Shown here piece by piece: positions 25,822-34,227 of a DNA stretch of 64,000 bases. The notes under the pieces are model-generated. The model saw nothing but the letters and a program-made list of their open reading frames with translations. It was not told the origin of the DNA and did not search any database. Made by a program: the position numbers and the translations under genes. Each line of letters opens with the position of its first letter. The first letter of the stretch is position 1. Origin of the DNA: Paraburkholderia haematera (GTDB lineage Bacteria; Pseudomonadota; Gammaproteobacteria; Burkholderiales; Burkholderiaceae); NCBI RefSeq assembly GCF_905220975.1, contig NZ_CAJNBK010000002.1, positions 310,001 to 374,000 on the forward strand, given 5' to 3'.

Positions 25822-25931
25822 TGTAGCGCAGCGAGTCGCTAGCAAATGGCGCAAAAAAGCGCTGAAAGAACCGTTATTCGGCGCAAACTAGCCGACGTAT
25901 CCGTCGATCGGCAGTCAAATCAGGTTGCGCC

Positions 25932-25985
25932 GCAACAATTTTCCGCATTATGAGAATCGATCTCGTAATTCGAAAATTTTGTTGC
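25932..25985. promoter_or_regulatory. Large imperfect dyad between the kinase gene and aceE
   Basis: An inner inverted repeat ATTATGAGA (25947-25955) / TCTCGTAAT (25961-25969), one mismatch, is nested in an outer pair GCAACAATTTT (25932-25942) / AAAATTTTGTTGC (25973-25985) with two extra T. The right arm overlaps the aceE -35 box. It looks like an operator for a dimeric regulator controlling aceE and perhaps the kinase gene. It does not match the E. coli PdhR box; the inner repeat has only weak Fur-box likeness. Confidence 0.5.
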
Positions 25986-26011
25986 GCGGACGTCGGGACC
26001 CCTTTTACAAT
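25982..26011 (+). promoter_or_regulatory. Putative promoter of the pyruvate dehydrogenase operon
   Basis: TTGCGC (25982-25987), 18-bp spacer, TACAAT (26006-26011), with start predicted near 26018 and a leader of about 70 nt to the aceE ATG. The -35 box lies within the right arm of the dyad. Confidence 0.55.
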
Positions 26012-26087
26012 CGGCCGAAGCTGCCGCGGTCGTGCTTCGTCCGCGTCGTCTGTTCAAAGAGCGTTCCTCTAAATCCAGGAGACGAGC

Positions 26088-28784
26088 ATGTCCGCTGTAC
26101 CCGACGAAGTCATGAAATATGTCGCTGCCGAAAAAGACGACGATCCCCAGGAAACCGGCGAATGGCTGGAAGCGCTGGATGGCGTGATTTCTGCTGTGGG
26201 CCCCGATCGCGCTCACTACCTCATCGAGAAACAGATCGAATTCGCCCGGGTACACGGCGAACATCTGCCGTTCTCTGCAAACACCCCCTACATCAATACG
26301 ATTCCTGTGTCGCGTCAGGCGCCGATTCCCGGTGACCAGGACCTCGAGCACCGCATCCGCTCGTACACGCGCTGGAACGCCATTGCCATGGTGCTGCGCG
26401 CGGGCAAGGACACGAATGTCGGCGGTCACATCGCTTCGTTCGCGTCGGCTGCCACGCTGTACGACGTCGGCTACAACCATTTCTGGCACGCACCGTCGGC
26501 TGAACATGGCGGTGACCTCGTGTTCGTGCAGGGCCATTCGTCGCCGGGTGTGTACTCGCGCGCGTTCCTGCTCGGCCGTCTGAGCGAAAACCAGCTCGAC
26601 AACTTCCGTCAGGAAGTGGGCGGCGAGGGCATCTCGTCGTATCCGCACCCGTGGCTGATGCCGGACTTCTGGCAATTCCCGACCGTCTCGATGGGCCTCG
26701 GCCCGATCATGGCGATCTACCAGGCGCGCTTCATGAAGTACATGCAGGCGCGCGGCATTGCGAAGACCGCAGGCCGCAAGGTCTGGGCTTTCCTTGGCGA
26801 CGGCGAAACGGACGAACCGGAATCGCTCGGCGCAATCGGCATGGCCGGTCGCGAACGCCTCGACAACCTGGTGTTCGTGATCAACTGTAATCTGCAGCGC
26901 CTCGACGGCCCGGTGCGCGGTAACGGCAAGATCATCCAGGAACTCGAAAGCGAATTCCGCGGCGCCGGCTGGAACGTCATCAAGGTCGTCTGGGGCAGCC
27001 GCTGGGATGCGCTGTTCCAACGCGACAAGTCGGGCGCGCTGATGCGCCGGATGATGGAAGTGGTCGACGGCGAATATCAGACGTACAAGTCGGAGTCGGG
27101 CGCGTTTGTTCGCGAACACTTCTTCAATACGCCGGAACTGAAGGCACTGGTTGCCGACTGGTCCGACGAAGACGTGTGGAATCTGAATCGCGGCGGCCAC
27201 GATCCGCACAAGATCTACGCGGCGTTCACCGAAGCCACGAATGCCCAGGGCCAGCCGACCGTCATTCTCGCGAAGACGATCAAGGGCTACGGCATGGGCG
27301 AAGCCGGCCAGGCGATGAACATCACGCACCAGCAGAAGAAGCTGCACGTGGACCAGCTGAAGAAATTCCGCGACCAGTTCCGTCTGCCGATCTCGGACGA
27401 AGATCTCGTCAACGTGCCGTACCTCAAGTTCGAAGAAGGTTCGAAGGAACTCGAGTACATGCGTGCCCGCCGTCAGGACCTCGGCGGTTATCTGCCGGCG
27501 CGTCGCCAGAAGGCCGAAGCGCTGCCGGTGCCGGCGCTGGACGCATTCGAGCCGCTGCTGAAGGGCACGGGCGAAGGCCGTGAGATCTCCACGACGATGG
27601 CGTTCGTGCGGATCCTGAACATCCTGCTGAAAGACAAGGCGCTCGGTAAGCGTATCGTGCCGATCGTGCCGGACGAGTCGCGTACCTTCGGTATGGAAGG
27701 CCTGTTCCGCCAGATCGGTATCTGGAATCAGGAAGGCCAGAAGTATGTGCCGGAAGATTCCGACCAGCTGATGTTCTATCGCGAATCGGAATCCGGTCAG
27801 ATCCTGCAGGAAGGGATCAACGAAGCCGGCGGGATGTGTGACTGGATCGCAGCCGCGACGTCGTACTCGACGCACGGCGAGATCATGATTCCGTTCTACA
27901 TCTTCTACTCGATGTTCGGCTTCCAGCGGATCGGCGATCTGGCATGGGCCGCGGGCGATATGCGTTCGCGCGGCTTCCTGCTGGGCGGCACTGCCGGCCG
28001 CACGACGCTGAACGGCGAAGGTCTGCAACACGAAGACGGCCACTCGCTGATGTGGGCGGCATCGGTGCCGAACTGCATCAGCTATGACCCGACGTTCGGT
28101 TACGAACTCGCGGTCATCATGCAGGACGGTCTGCGCCGCATGGTTGCTGACCAGGAAGACGTGTACTACTACATCACGGTGATGAACGAGAACTACGAGC
28201 ACCCGGCGATTCCGCAGGGCGACTCGGTGGCGGCCGACATCATCAAGGGTATGTACGCCTTCCGCAAGGCTGAAGCCGACAAGAAGGCGCCGCGCGTTCA
28301 GCTGATGGGCGCGGGCACGATCTTCAACGAAGTGATTGCCGCCGCCGATCTGCTGAAGAACGACTGGGGCGTCGCTGCCGACCTCTGGAGCGTGCCGAGC
28401 TTCACCGAGCTCGCTCGCGAAGGCCACGAAGTGCAGCGCTGGAACCTGCTGCACCCAACGGAAGAGAAGAAGCTCTCGCACGTCGAGAAGCTGCTGAAGG
28501 ACGCACAAGGTCCGGTCATCGCTTCGACCGACTACGTGCGCGCGCTGACCGAGCAGATCCGCGCGTTCGTGCCGCAGAAGTTCGTCGTGCTGGGCACGGA
28601 TGGCTACGGCCGTTCGGACACGCGTGAAAAGCTGCGCCACTTCTTCGAAGTCGACCGCTTCTGGGTCACGGTTGCCGCGTTGAATGCACTGGCAGATGAA
28701 GGCACGATCGAACGCAAGGTCGTCGCCGAGGCGCTCAAGAAGTACAACCTTGATCCCGCCAAACCCAACCCGATGACCGTCTAA
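26088..28784 (+). CDS. aceE: Pyruvate dehydrogenase E1 component (homodimeric)
   Basis: 898 residues, normal for the homodimeric AceE. It decarboxylates pyruvate with thiamine diphosphate and acetylates the lipoyl groups of E2. The ThDP/Mg motif GDGETDEPES...NLVFVINCN is visible near residues 241-272, and conserved segments HFFNTPELKALV, GYGMGEAGQ and EAGGMCDWIAAATSY are present. The ribosome site CCAGGAGAC lies 7 nt before the ATG. It is first in aceE-aceF-lpdA. No pdhR repressor gene is adjacent; the divergent neighbour is a sensor kinase instead. Confidence 0.98.
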   Translation: MSAVPDEVMKYVAAEKDDDPQETGEWLEALDGVISAVGPDRAHYLIEKQIEFARVHGEHLPFSANTPYINTIPVSRQAPIPGDQDLEHRIRSYTRWNAIAMVLRAGKDTNVGGHIASFASAATLYDVGYNHFWHAPSAEHGGDLVFVQGHSSPGVYSRAFLLGRLSENQLDNFRQEVGGEGISSYPHPWLMPDFWQFPTVSMGLGPIMAIYQARFMKYMQARGIAKTAGRKVWAFLGDGETDEPESLGAIGMAGRERLDNLVFVINCNLQRLDGPVRGNGKIIQELESEFRGAGWNVIKVVWGSRWDALFQRDKSGALMRRMMEVVDGEYQTYKSESGAFVREHFFNTPELKALVADWSDEDVWNLNRGGHDPHKIYAAFTEATNAQGQPTVILAKTIKGYGMGEAGQAMNITHQQKKLHVDQLKKFRDQFRLPISDEDLVNVPYLKFEEGSKELEYMRARRQDLGGYLPARRQKAEALPVPALDAFEPLLKGTGEGREISTTMAFVRILNILLKDKALGKRIVPIVPDESRTFGMEGLFRQIGIWNQEGQKYVPEDSDQLMFYRESESGQILQEGINEAGGMCDWIAAATSYSTHGEIMIPFYIFYSMFGFQRIGDLAWAAGDMRSRGFLLGGTAGRTTLNGEGLQHEDGHSLMWAASVPNCISYDPTFGYELAVIMQDGLRRMVADQEDVYYYITVMNENYEHPAIPQGDSVAADIIKGMYAFRKAEADKKAPRVQLMGAGTIFNEVIAAADLLKNDWGVAADLWSVPSFTELAREGHEVQRWNLLHPTEEKKLSHVEKLLKDAQGPVIASTDYVRALTEQIRAFVPQKFVVLGTDGYGRSDTREKLRHFFEVDRFWVTVAALNALADEGTIERKVVAEALKKYNLDPAKPNPMTV

Positions 28785-28817
28785 GGCATCATTCCCCGTG
28801 TGCCACGGCGTGCGCGC

Positions 28818-28838
28818 CTGCCCTGATCGACAGGGCGG
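28818..28838. other. Small hairpin between aceE and aceF
   Basis: GCCCTG (28820-28825) and CAGGGC (28831-28836) close an ATCGA loop, extendable by flanking pairs to about 9 bp. It sits midway in the 84-bp aceE-aceF spacer without a T-run. It may stabilise the upstream mRNA; not a terminator by sequence. Confidence 0.35.
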
Positions 28839-28868
28839 GTCGCGTGCGCGGCCCAGGAGACACTAACA

Positions 28869-30500
28869 ATGAGTCAAGCGATCGAAATCAAGGTGCCGGA
28901 CATCGGCGATTACAAGGACATTCCTGTGATCGAGGTGCTGGTGAAGGCGGGTGATACCGTCGAGAAAGAGCAATCGCTCGTTACGCTGGAATCCGACAAG
29001 GCGACCATGGATGTGCCGAGCTCGGCCGCCGGTGTCGTCAAGGAAGTGAAGGTCAAGGTGGGCGACAACGTGTCGGAAGGCTCGCTGATCGTCGTGCTGG
29101 ATGGTGCGGGTGCTGCCGCGCCGGCTCCGGCGCCTGCTGCTGCCCCGGCTCCCGCGCCCGCTGCTGCGCCGGCGCCTGCCGCCGGTGGTGGTGGCGGTCT
29201 GCAAGAAGTCAAAGTGCCGGATATCGGCGACTACAAAGACATTCCCGTGATTGAAGTCGCGGTGAAGGTCGGCGATCGCGTCGAGAAAGAGCAGTCGCTC
29301 GTGACGCTCGAATCCGACAAGGCGACCATGGACGTGCCGAGCTCGGCCGCCGGCGTCGTCAAGGAAGTGAAGGTCAAGGTCGGCGACAACGTGTCGGAAG
29401 GCTCGCTGATCGTCGTGCTGGAAACCGACGGCGGTGCTGCGGCTTCGGCGCCTGCGGCAAAACCGGCTGCGCTCGAGAAGCCGTCGGATGCACCGGCTGC
29501 GCCGTCGCCCGCTCCGGCTTCGCCGTCAGCGCTGGCGCAAGCGCCGCTGATCCCGGCCGGCGAAGGTGGTGCGCGGCGTGCAAGCCATGCGTCGCCGTCG
29601 GTGCGCAAGTTCGCGCGCGAACTCGGCGTCGACGTCGTGCAGGTGCAGGGCACGGGTCCGAAGGGTCGTATTACGCAAGCCGACGTGACCGCGTTCATCA
29701 AGGGCGTGATGACGGGCCAGCGTGCTGCGCCGGCAGGTGCCGCACCGGCTGCCGCGGGCGGCGGCGAGTTGAATCTGCTGCCGTGGCCGAAGGTCGACTT
29801 CACCAAGTTCGGACCGGTCGATCCGAAGCCGCTGTCGCGCATCAAGAAGATATCGGGCGCGAATCTGCATCGCAACTGGGTCATGATTCCGCACGTCACG
29901 AACAACGACGAAGCGGACATCACCGATCTCGAAGCGCTGCGCGTGCAGTTGAACAAGGAAAACGAAAAGGCCGGCGTGAAGATCACGATGCTGGCGTTCG
30001 TGATCAAGGCGGTGGTGTCGGCCTTGAAGCAGTTCCCGACGTTCAATGCCAGCCTCGACGGCGACAACCTGGTGTTCAAGCAGTACTTCCATATCGGTTT
30101 TGCTGCCGATACGCCGAATGGCCTGGTCGTTCCGGTGATTCGCGATGCGGACAAGAAGGGTTTGATCGATATCGCGAAGGAAATGGCCGAGCTGTCGAAG
30201 GCTGCGCGTGATGGCAAGCTGAAGCCGGATCAGATGCAGGGTGGCTGCTTCTCGATTTCCTCCCTGGGTGGGATTGGCGGGACTAACTTCACGCCGATTA
30301 TCAATGCGCCTGAAGTCGCCATTCTCGGGCTGTCGCGTGGCGCGATGAAGCCGGTTTGGGATGGTAAGCAGTTTGTGCCGCGGTTGACTCTGCCGCTGTC
30401 GTTGTCGTATGACCATCGGGTGATTGATGGGGCTGCGGCGGCGCGGTTCAATGCGTATCTGGGTGCGATTCTTGCCGATTTTCGGCGTGTGATTCTTTGA
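28869..30500 (+). CDS. aceF: Dihydrolipoyllysine acetyltransferase, E2 of pyruvate dehydrogenase
   Basis: 543 residues. Two lipoyl domains (about 1-77 and 112-188), each with ESDKATMDVPS, place lipoyl lysines at Lys44 and Lys151. The DNA coding the two domains is itself nearly repeated. Ala/Pro-rich hinges separate them from the peripheral subunit-binding domain (SVRKFARELGVDV...GPKGRITQADV) and the C-terminal catalytic domain ending with SYDHRVIDGAAAARF (active-site His and Asp). It transfers acetyl groups to CoA and forms the complex core. Ribosome site CCAGGAGAC before ATG, as for aceE. Confidence 0.97.
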   Translation: MSQAIEIKVPDIGDYKDIPVIEVLVKAGDTVEKEQSLVTLESDKATMDVPSSAAGVVKEVKVKVGDNVSEGSLIVVLDGAGAAAPAPAPAAAPAPAPAAAPAPAAGGGGGLQEVKVPDIGDYKDIPVIEVAVKVGDRVEKEQSLVTLESDKATMDVPSSAAGVVKEVKVKVGDNVSEGSLIVVLETDGGAAASAPAAKPAALEKPSDAPAAPSPAPASPSALAQAPLIPAGEGGARRASHASPSVRKFARELGVDVVQVQGTGPKGRITQADVTAFIKGVMTGQRAAPAGAAPAAAGGGELNLLPWPKVDFTKFGPVDPKPLSRIKKISGANLHRNWVMIPHVTNNDEADITDLEALRVQLNKENEKAGVKITMLAFVIKAVVSALKQFPTFNASLDGDNLVFKQYFHIGFAADTPNGLVVPVIRDADKKGLIDIAKEMAELSKAARDGKLKPDQMQGGCFSISSLGGIGGTNFTPIINAPEVAILGLSRGAMKPVWDGKQFVPRLTLPLSLSYDHRVIDGAAAARFNAYLGAILADFRRVIL

Positions 30501-30590
30501 TAGTGGGTTGAGGTTTTTTGCTGGCGGCGCCGATTTTTCGGTTATCCGCGTGTATCGCTAAACCTGCTTTCTTATCGGTCTATTAGCGTC

Positions 30591-30642
30591 GCCCCTGTGC
30601 GGGGCGGCACCTACTTTTCTTTGTCTTCCAAAGAAAAGTAGG
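30591..30642. repeat. Extragenic palindromic element between aceF and lpdA
   Basis: A short stem GCCCC/GGGGC (30591-30605) is followed by a perfect 14-bp stem, CCTACTTTTCTTTG (30610-30623) with CAAAGAAAAGTAGG (30629-30642), loop TCTTC. I recognise this A/T-rich stem next to a GC stem as a recurrent intergenic sequence in Burkholderia/Paraburkholderia genomes, though copy number cannot be checked here. Composition differs sharply from the surrounding coding DNA. It sits inside the 268-bp gap of an operon. Confidence 0.65.
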
Positions 30643-30768
30643 CAAAAGAAAGGCGCGTCCTTGGGCGGACAGCAAAGGCTGATTCTGTCCAAGGCGCTGC
30701 CAGCTTTTAGGCTGCTGTGAAGTGGGTCTGCGCGTGCCTCATCACGATCAATAAGAGAAGGGGACACT

Positions 30769-32535
30769 ATGAGTCTCGTCGAAGTAAAAGTGCCGGATAT
30801 CGGTGACTTCAAGGACGTCGATGTCATCGAAGTCAATATCAAACCGGGCGATGTCATCGAGAACGAACAGGCGTTGATGACGCTCGAGTCGGATAAGGCC
30901 TCCATCGAAGTGCCGAGCGATATCGCCGGCACCGTCAAGGAAGTGCGCGTCAAAGCCGGTGACAAAGTCTCGCAAGGCACGGTCATCGCGCTAGTCGAAT
31001 CGTCTGCGGACGCTGCGCCGGCTAAGGCGCCCGAAAAAGCGCCCGCTCCGGCAGCAGCAGCGCCTGCACCCGCACCCAAGACGGCCGCGCCCGCGCCGCA
31101 AGCCGGTAGCTTCTCCGGCAACGCGGATGTCGAGTGCGACATGCTTGTGCTCGGTTCGGGCCCCGGCGGTTACTCGGCTGCGTTCCGCTCGGCCGACCTC
31201 GGCATGAAGACGGTGCTAGTCGAACGTTATGCAACGCTCGGCGGCGTCTGTCTGAATGTCGGCTGTATCCCGTCGAAGGCGCTGCTGCACACGGCCCTCG
31301 TCATCGACGAAGCCGAAGCGCTCGGCGCGCACGGCATTACGTTCGGCAAGCCGCAAATCGATCTCGACAAACTGCGCGACTTCAAGTCGGGCGTCGTCAA
31401 GAAGCTCACCGGCGGTCTCGCCGGCATGGCCAAGATGCGCAAGGTCGAAGTCGTAACGGGCACCGGCTCGTTCGTCGATCCGTATCACATGGAAGTGCAG
31501 ACCGAAAGCGGCAAGAAGGTCGTCAAGTTCAAGCAGGCAATCATCGCCGCGGGCTCGGAAGCGGTGAAGCTGCCGTTCATTCCCGAAGATCCGCGCGTGG
31601 TCGATTCGACCGGCGCGCTCGAACTGCGTCAGATTCCGCAACGCATGCTGGTGATCGGCGGCGGCATCATCGGGCTGGAAATGGCGACGGTCTACGCCAC
31701 GCTCGGCGCACAGATCGATGTGGTCGAAATGCTCGACGGCCTGATGGCCGGCGCGGATCGCGATCTGGTCAAGGTCTGGGAGAAGTACAACAGCAAGCGT
31801 TTTGCCAACGTCATGCTGAAGACCAAAACCACTGCGGCAGAAGCGAAAGACGACGGCATCTACGTGTCGTTCGAAGGCGAAAAGGCACCGGCCGAAGCGC
31901 AACGCTATGACCTCGTGCTGGTCGCTGTCGGCCGTTCGCCGAATGGCAAGAAGATCGGTGCGGACAAGGCGGGCGTCGCGGTAACCGATCGCGGCTTCAT
32001 CGACGTCGACAAGCAGATGCGCACCAACGTGCCACATATCTTCGCGATCGGCGATATCGTCGGTCAGCCGATGCTCGCGCACAAAGCGGTGCATGAAGCT
32101 CACGTTGCCGCTGAAGTGGCTCACGGCGAGAAGGCATACTTCGATGCGCTGCAGATTCCGTCGGTGGCCTACACCGATCCGGAAGTGGCGTGGGCCGGCA
32201 AGACGGAAGACCAACTGAAGGCCGAAGGCATCAAGTACGGCAAGGCAGTGTTCCCATGGGCCGCTTCGGGTCGCGCAATCGCCAATGGCCGCGATGAAGG
32301 CTTCACCAAGCTGCTGTTCGACGAAGAAACGCATCGCGTGATCGGCGGTGGGATCGTCGGCCTGAACGCCGGCGACCTGATCAGCGAAGTCTGTCTCGCA
32401 GTCGAAATGGGTGCGGACGCGACGGACATCGGTAAGACGATTCACCCGCATCCGACGCTCGGCGAATCGATCGGTATGGCCGCCGAGTTGTACGAAGGCG
32501 TTTGCACCGACTTGCCGCCGCAGAAAAAGAAGTAA
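30769..32535 (+). CDS. lpdA: Dihydrolipoyl dehydrogenase (E3) with N-terminal lipoyl domain
   Basis: 588 residues, longer than a plain E3 (about 475) because residues 1-80 are a lipoyl domain with ESDKASIEVPS (lipoyl Lys43), joined by an Ala/Pro/Lys hinge. The E3 part has the FAD motif GSGPGGYSAA, the redox disulfide GGVCLNVGCIPSK, the NAD motif GGGIIGLEMA and the C-terminal HPHPTLGES with catalytic His. It reoxidises dihydrolipoyl groups with NAD. A lipoyl-E3 fusion of this type is known from Neisseria and Ralstonia pdh operons. A GAGAAGGGG site lies upstream of the ATG. Confidence 0.97.
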   Translation: MSLVEVKVPDIGDFKDVDVIEVNIKPGDVIENEQALMTLESDKASIEVPSDIAGTVKEVRVKAGDKVSQGTVIALVESSADAAPAKAPEKAPAPAAAAPAPAPKTAAPAPQAGSFSGNADVECDMLVLGSGPGGYSAAFRSADLGMKTVLVERYATLGGVCLNVGCIPSKALLHTALVIDEAEALGAHGITFGKPQIDLDKLRDFKSGVVKKLTGGLAGMAKMRKVEVVTGTGSFVDPYHMEVQTESGKKVVKFKQAIIAAGSEAVKLPFIPEDPRVVDSTGALELRQIPQRMLVIGGGIIGLEMATVYATLGAQIDVVEMLDGLMAGADRDLVKVWEKYNSKRFANVMLKTKTTAAEAKDDGIYVSFEGEKAPAEAQRYDLVLVAVGRSPNGKKIGADKAGVAVTDRGFIDVDKQMRTNVPHIFAIGDIVGQPMLAHKAVHEAHVAAEVAHGEKAYFDALQIPSVAYTDPEVAWAGKTEDQLKAEGIKYGKAVFPWAASGRAIANGRDEGFTKLLFDEETHRVIGGGIVGLNAGDLISEVCLAVEMGADATDIGKTIHPHPTLGESIGMAAELYEGVCTDLPPQKKK

Positions 32536-32544
32536 TGCCGCTGG

Positions 32545-32566
32545 GTCCGCCTGCATGCAGGCGGAC
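32545..32566. repeat. Perfect 22-bp palindrome just after lpdA
   Basis: GTCCGCCTGCA (32545-32555) is followed directly by its reverse complement TGCAGGCGGAC (32556-32566). It begins 10 bp after the lpdA stop and precedes the strong terminator. With no loop it is more likely a protein-binding or cruciform site than an RNA hairpin. Confidence 0.55.
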
Positions 32567-32582
32567 TCGATGAATGCAGAGG

Positions 32583-32625
32583 CAAAAAAAACGGCGCGCC
32601 CTTTGCGGGGCGCGCCTTTTTTTTT
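32583..32625 (+). terminator. Terminator of the pdh operon
   Basis: A7-run, stem GGCGCGCCC (32593-32601) with GGGCGCGCC (32608-32616), and then nine T (32617-32625). The flanking A and T tracts make it effective in both directions, so it can also stop transcripts from phaP. Further hairpins at 32698-32714 (CCCGGC/GCCGGG) and 32719-32740 (CGATACG/CGTATCG) fill the rest of the gap; no gene is seen there. Confidence 0.92.
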
Positions 32626-32814
32626 GCAGCAAGCAGCGTTTGTCGTGAAGCAACGCATGAGACACGCGCTGTGCACCCGGGGCAGCGGGAAAAAAATCCC
32701 GGCCTTTCGCCGGGCAAACGATACGCTATTCAACGTATCGGAGCGTTCGGCCAGATAAAACCGTGTGAGCGGCAACGGCACGACGCTGTTGCTTGCATGC
32801 TGTTACTGCAGTCG

Positions 32815-32843
32815 CGCCGGCCCAACCGTGAGTCGGGCCGGCG
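32815..32843 (-). terminator. Hairpin downstream of phaP
   Basis: CGCCGGCCC (32815-32823) and GGGCCGGCG (32835-32843) form a perfect 9-bp stem with an 11-nt loop, 19 bp after the phasin stop. No T-run follows on the minus strand, so it may be a 3' stabiliser or part of a Rho-dependent stop. Confidence 0.45.
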
Positions 32844-32861
32844 TGATGTGGGGCTTGAAAC

Positions 32862-33437
32862 TTAGACTGCCTTCTTTGCCGACGAGCGCGATGCTTGTGC
32901 AGCGGCTTGCGATGCTGCCTTCGATGCGGCCGTTGCGGCTGCATTGAAGTTGCTTTCGGCGATTTCGACAGCTTGCTTCGTTGCCTTGTGGACCGTTTCG
33001 TACGTGGTGTTGGCGGCGGTGATAGCCGACTTCATCACGGCGACAGCAGTTTCCGAACCGGCCGGAGCATTCTTCGCAACGTTTTCGACGAGCGCCTGGA
33101 CCTTGCGGTTTTGCTCTTCGAATTGCGCTTCCGCCACGCGGGTGAATTCACCTTGCGTTGCCGAAACGATTTCATACACGTGACGGCCGTACGACAGCGC
33201 CTTTTCAGCCACCGGCTGTGCAAGGCTTGCTTGCAGTGCCAGCAGTTCCTGCGCGTCCTTCACCGACAGGGCGCGCTGGGCGTTTTCCTGGCTTTCCGCG
33301 AGCGTCGACTTCACGACTTGCAGGTTCAGTTCAACCAGCTTTTCGACGCCTTCAAATGCTTTGGTCGTCAGGCCGAACAACGTTTCAAAGTTGGCTTTCT
33401 GGGCTGCAGCGAATTGCTCAGGGGTCAGCAGAGTCAT
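32862..33437 (-). CDS. phaP: Phasin family protein (PHA granule-associated)
   Basis: 191 residues, helical and without Cys, beginning [23 protein letters not shown], the conserved phasin start. The body has alternating charged and Ala/Val residues predicting amphipathic helices, ending in an Ala/Ser/Lys-rich tail ([20 protein letters not shown]). Phasins coat polyhydroxyalkanoate granules and control their size. The ribosome site CAGGAGCG precedes the ATG. Monocistronic; its promoter region carries two PhaR-like elements. Confidence 0.95.
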   Translation of the reverse strand: MTLLTPEQFAAAQKANFETLFGLTTKAFEGVEKLVELNLQVVKSTLAESQENAQRALSVKDAQELLALQASLAQPVAEKALSYGRHVYEIVSATQGEFTRVAEAQFEEQNRKVQALVENVAKNAPAGSETAVAVMKSAITAANTTYETVHKATKQAVEIAESNFNAAATAASKAASQAAAQASRSSAKKAV

Positions 33438-33526
33438 GGTTTACGCTCCTGGATCGCGGTCTGTCTGTGCGGACCGCATTGGGTTGGTGGCGAGACGCTC
33501 TCAGATCGTCTCCCCGGACCGCGATG

Positions 33527-33602
33527 TTTTGTGCATCGCAGCAATGGTTCCCATTTTAGGATGGCTACAAAGAATGTCAAGTGCTTTTTGTGCATCGCAC
33601 AA
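33527..33602 (-). promoter_or_regulatory. phaP promoter flanked by two PhaR-like operators
   Basis: On the minus strand, TTGACA (33580-33575), 16-bp spacer, TAAAAT (33558-33553); start near 33546. The 14-mer TTTTGTGCATCGCA occurs twice, at 33527-33540 and 33586-33599. The upstream copy extends to the perfect palindrome TTGTGC-ATC-GCACAA (33588-33602). One copy covers the start region and the other abuts the -35 box, as described for PhaR sites at Ralstonia eutropha phaP. The repressor gene is outside this window. Confidence 0.72.
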
Positions 33603-34163
33603 TGTTAATAAATTGCTGATAAAACAACACGTTATGCGGTAGGCATGACATGCGTATGACGCGGGTTGATTTGTCTGTTGCACTGCGCCGGTGCAGAAGA
33701 AATCTGCACTTGTTACCGATTTCGAGAGGGATTTTGACGCGTTGGGAGGCGCTGCAGCGAGAGAGCAACCTTGACGTTTGACAAAAAATCCAACAACTGG
33801 GCCATATCGATGTAAACCAGAAAGTGTCACGGAACGTTAATGCTCTATGCCGGTCGAATGCGCGTTGGCGATCTCCAGCAGATGTTTAACAGCCTGCAGC
33901 GAGATCCCGTCGACGTTCCGGTGCGCCGGCGCGGTGCGCTGGCCAGGTTTTACGCGCCGGTGCTCTGACCGTATTTCCCCTGATCAAGGTTGTCTCGAAA
34001 TTGCCGTTATGCTGAAAGAATCACCTCGATTCCGGCATATGGCGGCAAGGGCGAGGCGAAGCGCGCGGGCGATCGTTTTTTTCGATCGAAGCGCGGCACT
34101 TATTCGTGTTTTTGCGATCGGAGCTTACAAGCCGGTTTAAGGAGCGCGTATAAGTGCTTCAAA
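33603..34163. other. Long non-coding gap between phaP and pbpG promoters
   Basis: Together with the phaP promoter this makes a 790-bp intergenic region (33438-34227). I see no convincing gene: the open frame 33847-34140 (97 codons) lacks a ribosome site and has a composition like random translation. A small hairpin CGATCG-T7-CGATCG lies near 34070-34086. AT content is higher than in neighbouring genes, so a regulatory RNA is possible but not shown. Confidence 0.4.
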
Positions 34164-34192
34164 TTGCTAATTTTTCGTTGTTTTACTACACT
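34164..34192 (+). promoter_or_regulatory. Putative sigma-70 promoter of pbpG
   Basis: TTGCTA (34164-34169), 17-bp spacer, TACACT (34187-34192), giving a start near 34199 and a leader of about 29 nt to the ATG at 34228. Confidence 0.6.
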
Positions 34193-34227
34193 TGCGGAAA
34201 CCTCTCGCCGCTCCCTACCGAACACCC

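Noticed and set aside
25947..25969. Fur box upstream of aceE
   Set aside because: Only about 10 of 14 informative positions agree with the 7-1-7 Fur consensus; the symmetry is better described as an operator for an unknown regulator.
33847..34140. 97-codon open frame in the phaP-pbpG gap
   Set aside because: No ribosome site, Arg/Ser/Ala-rich composition typical of chance frames in GC-rich DNA.
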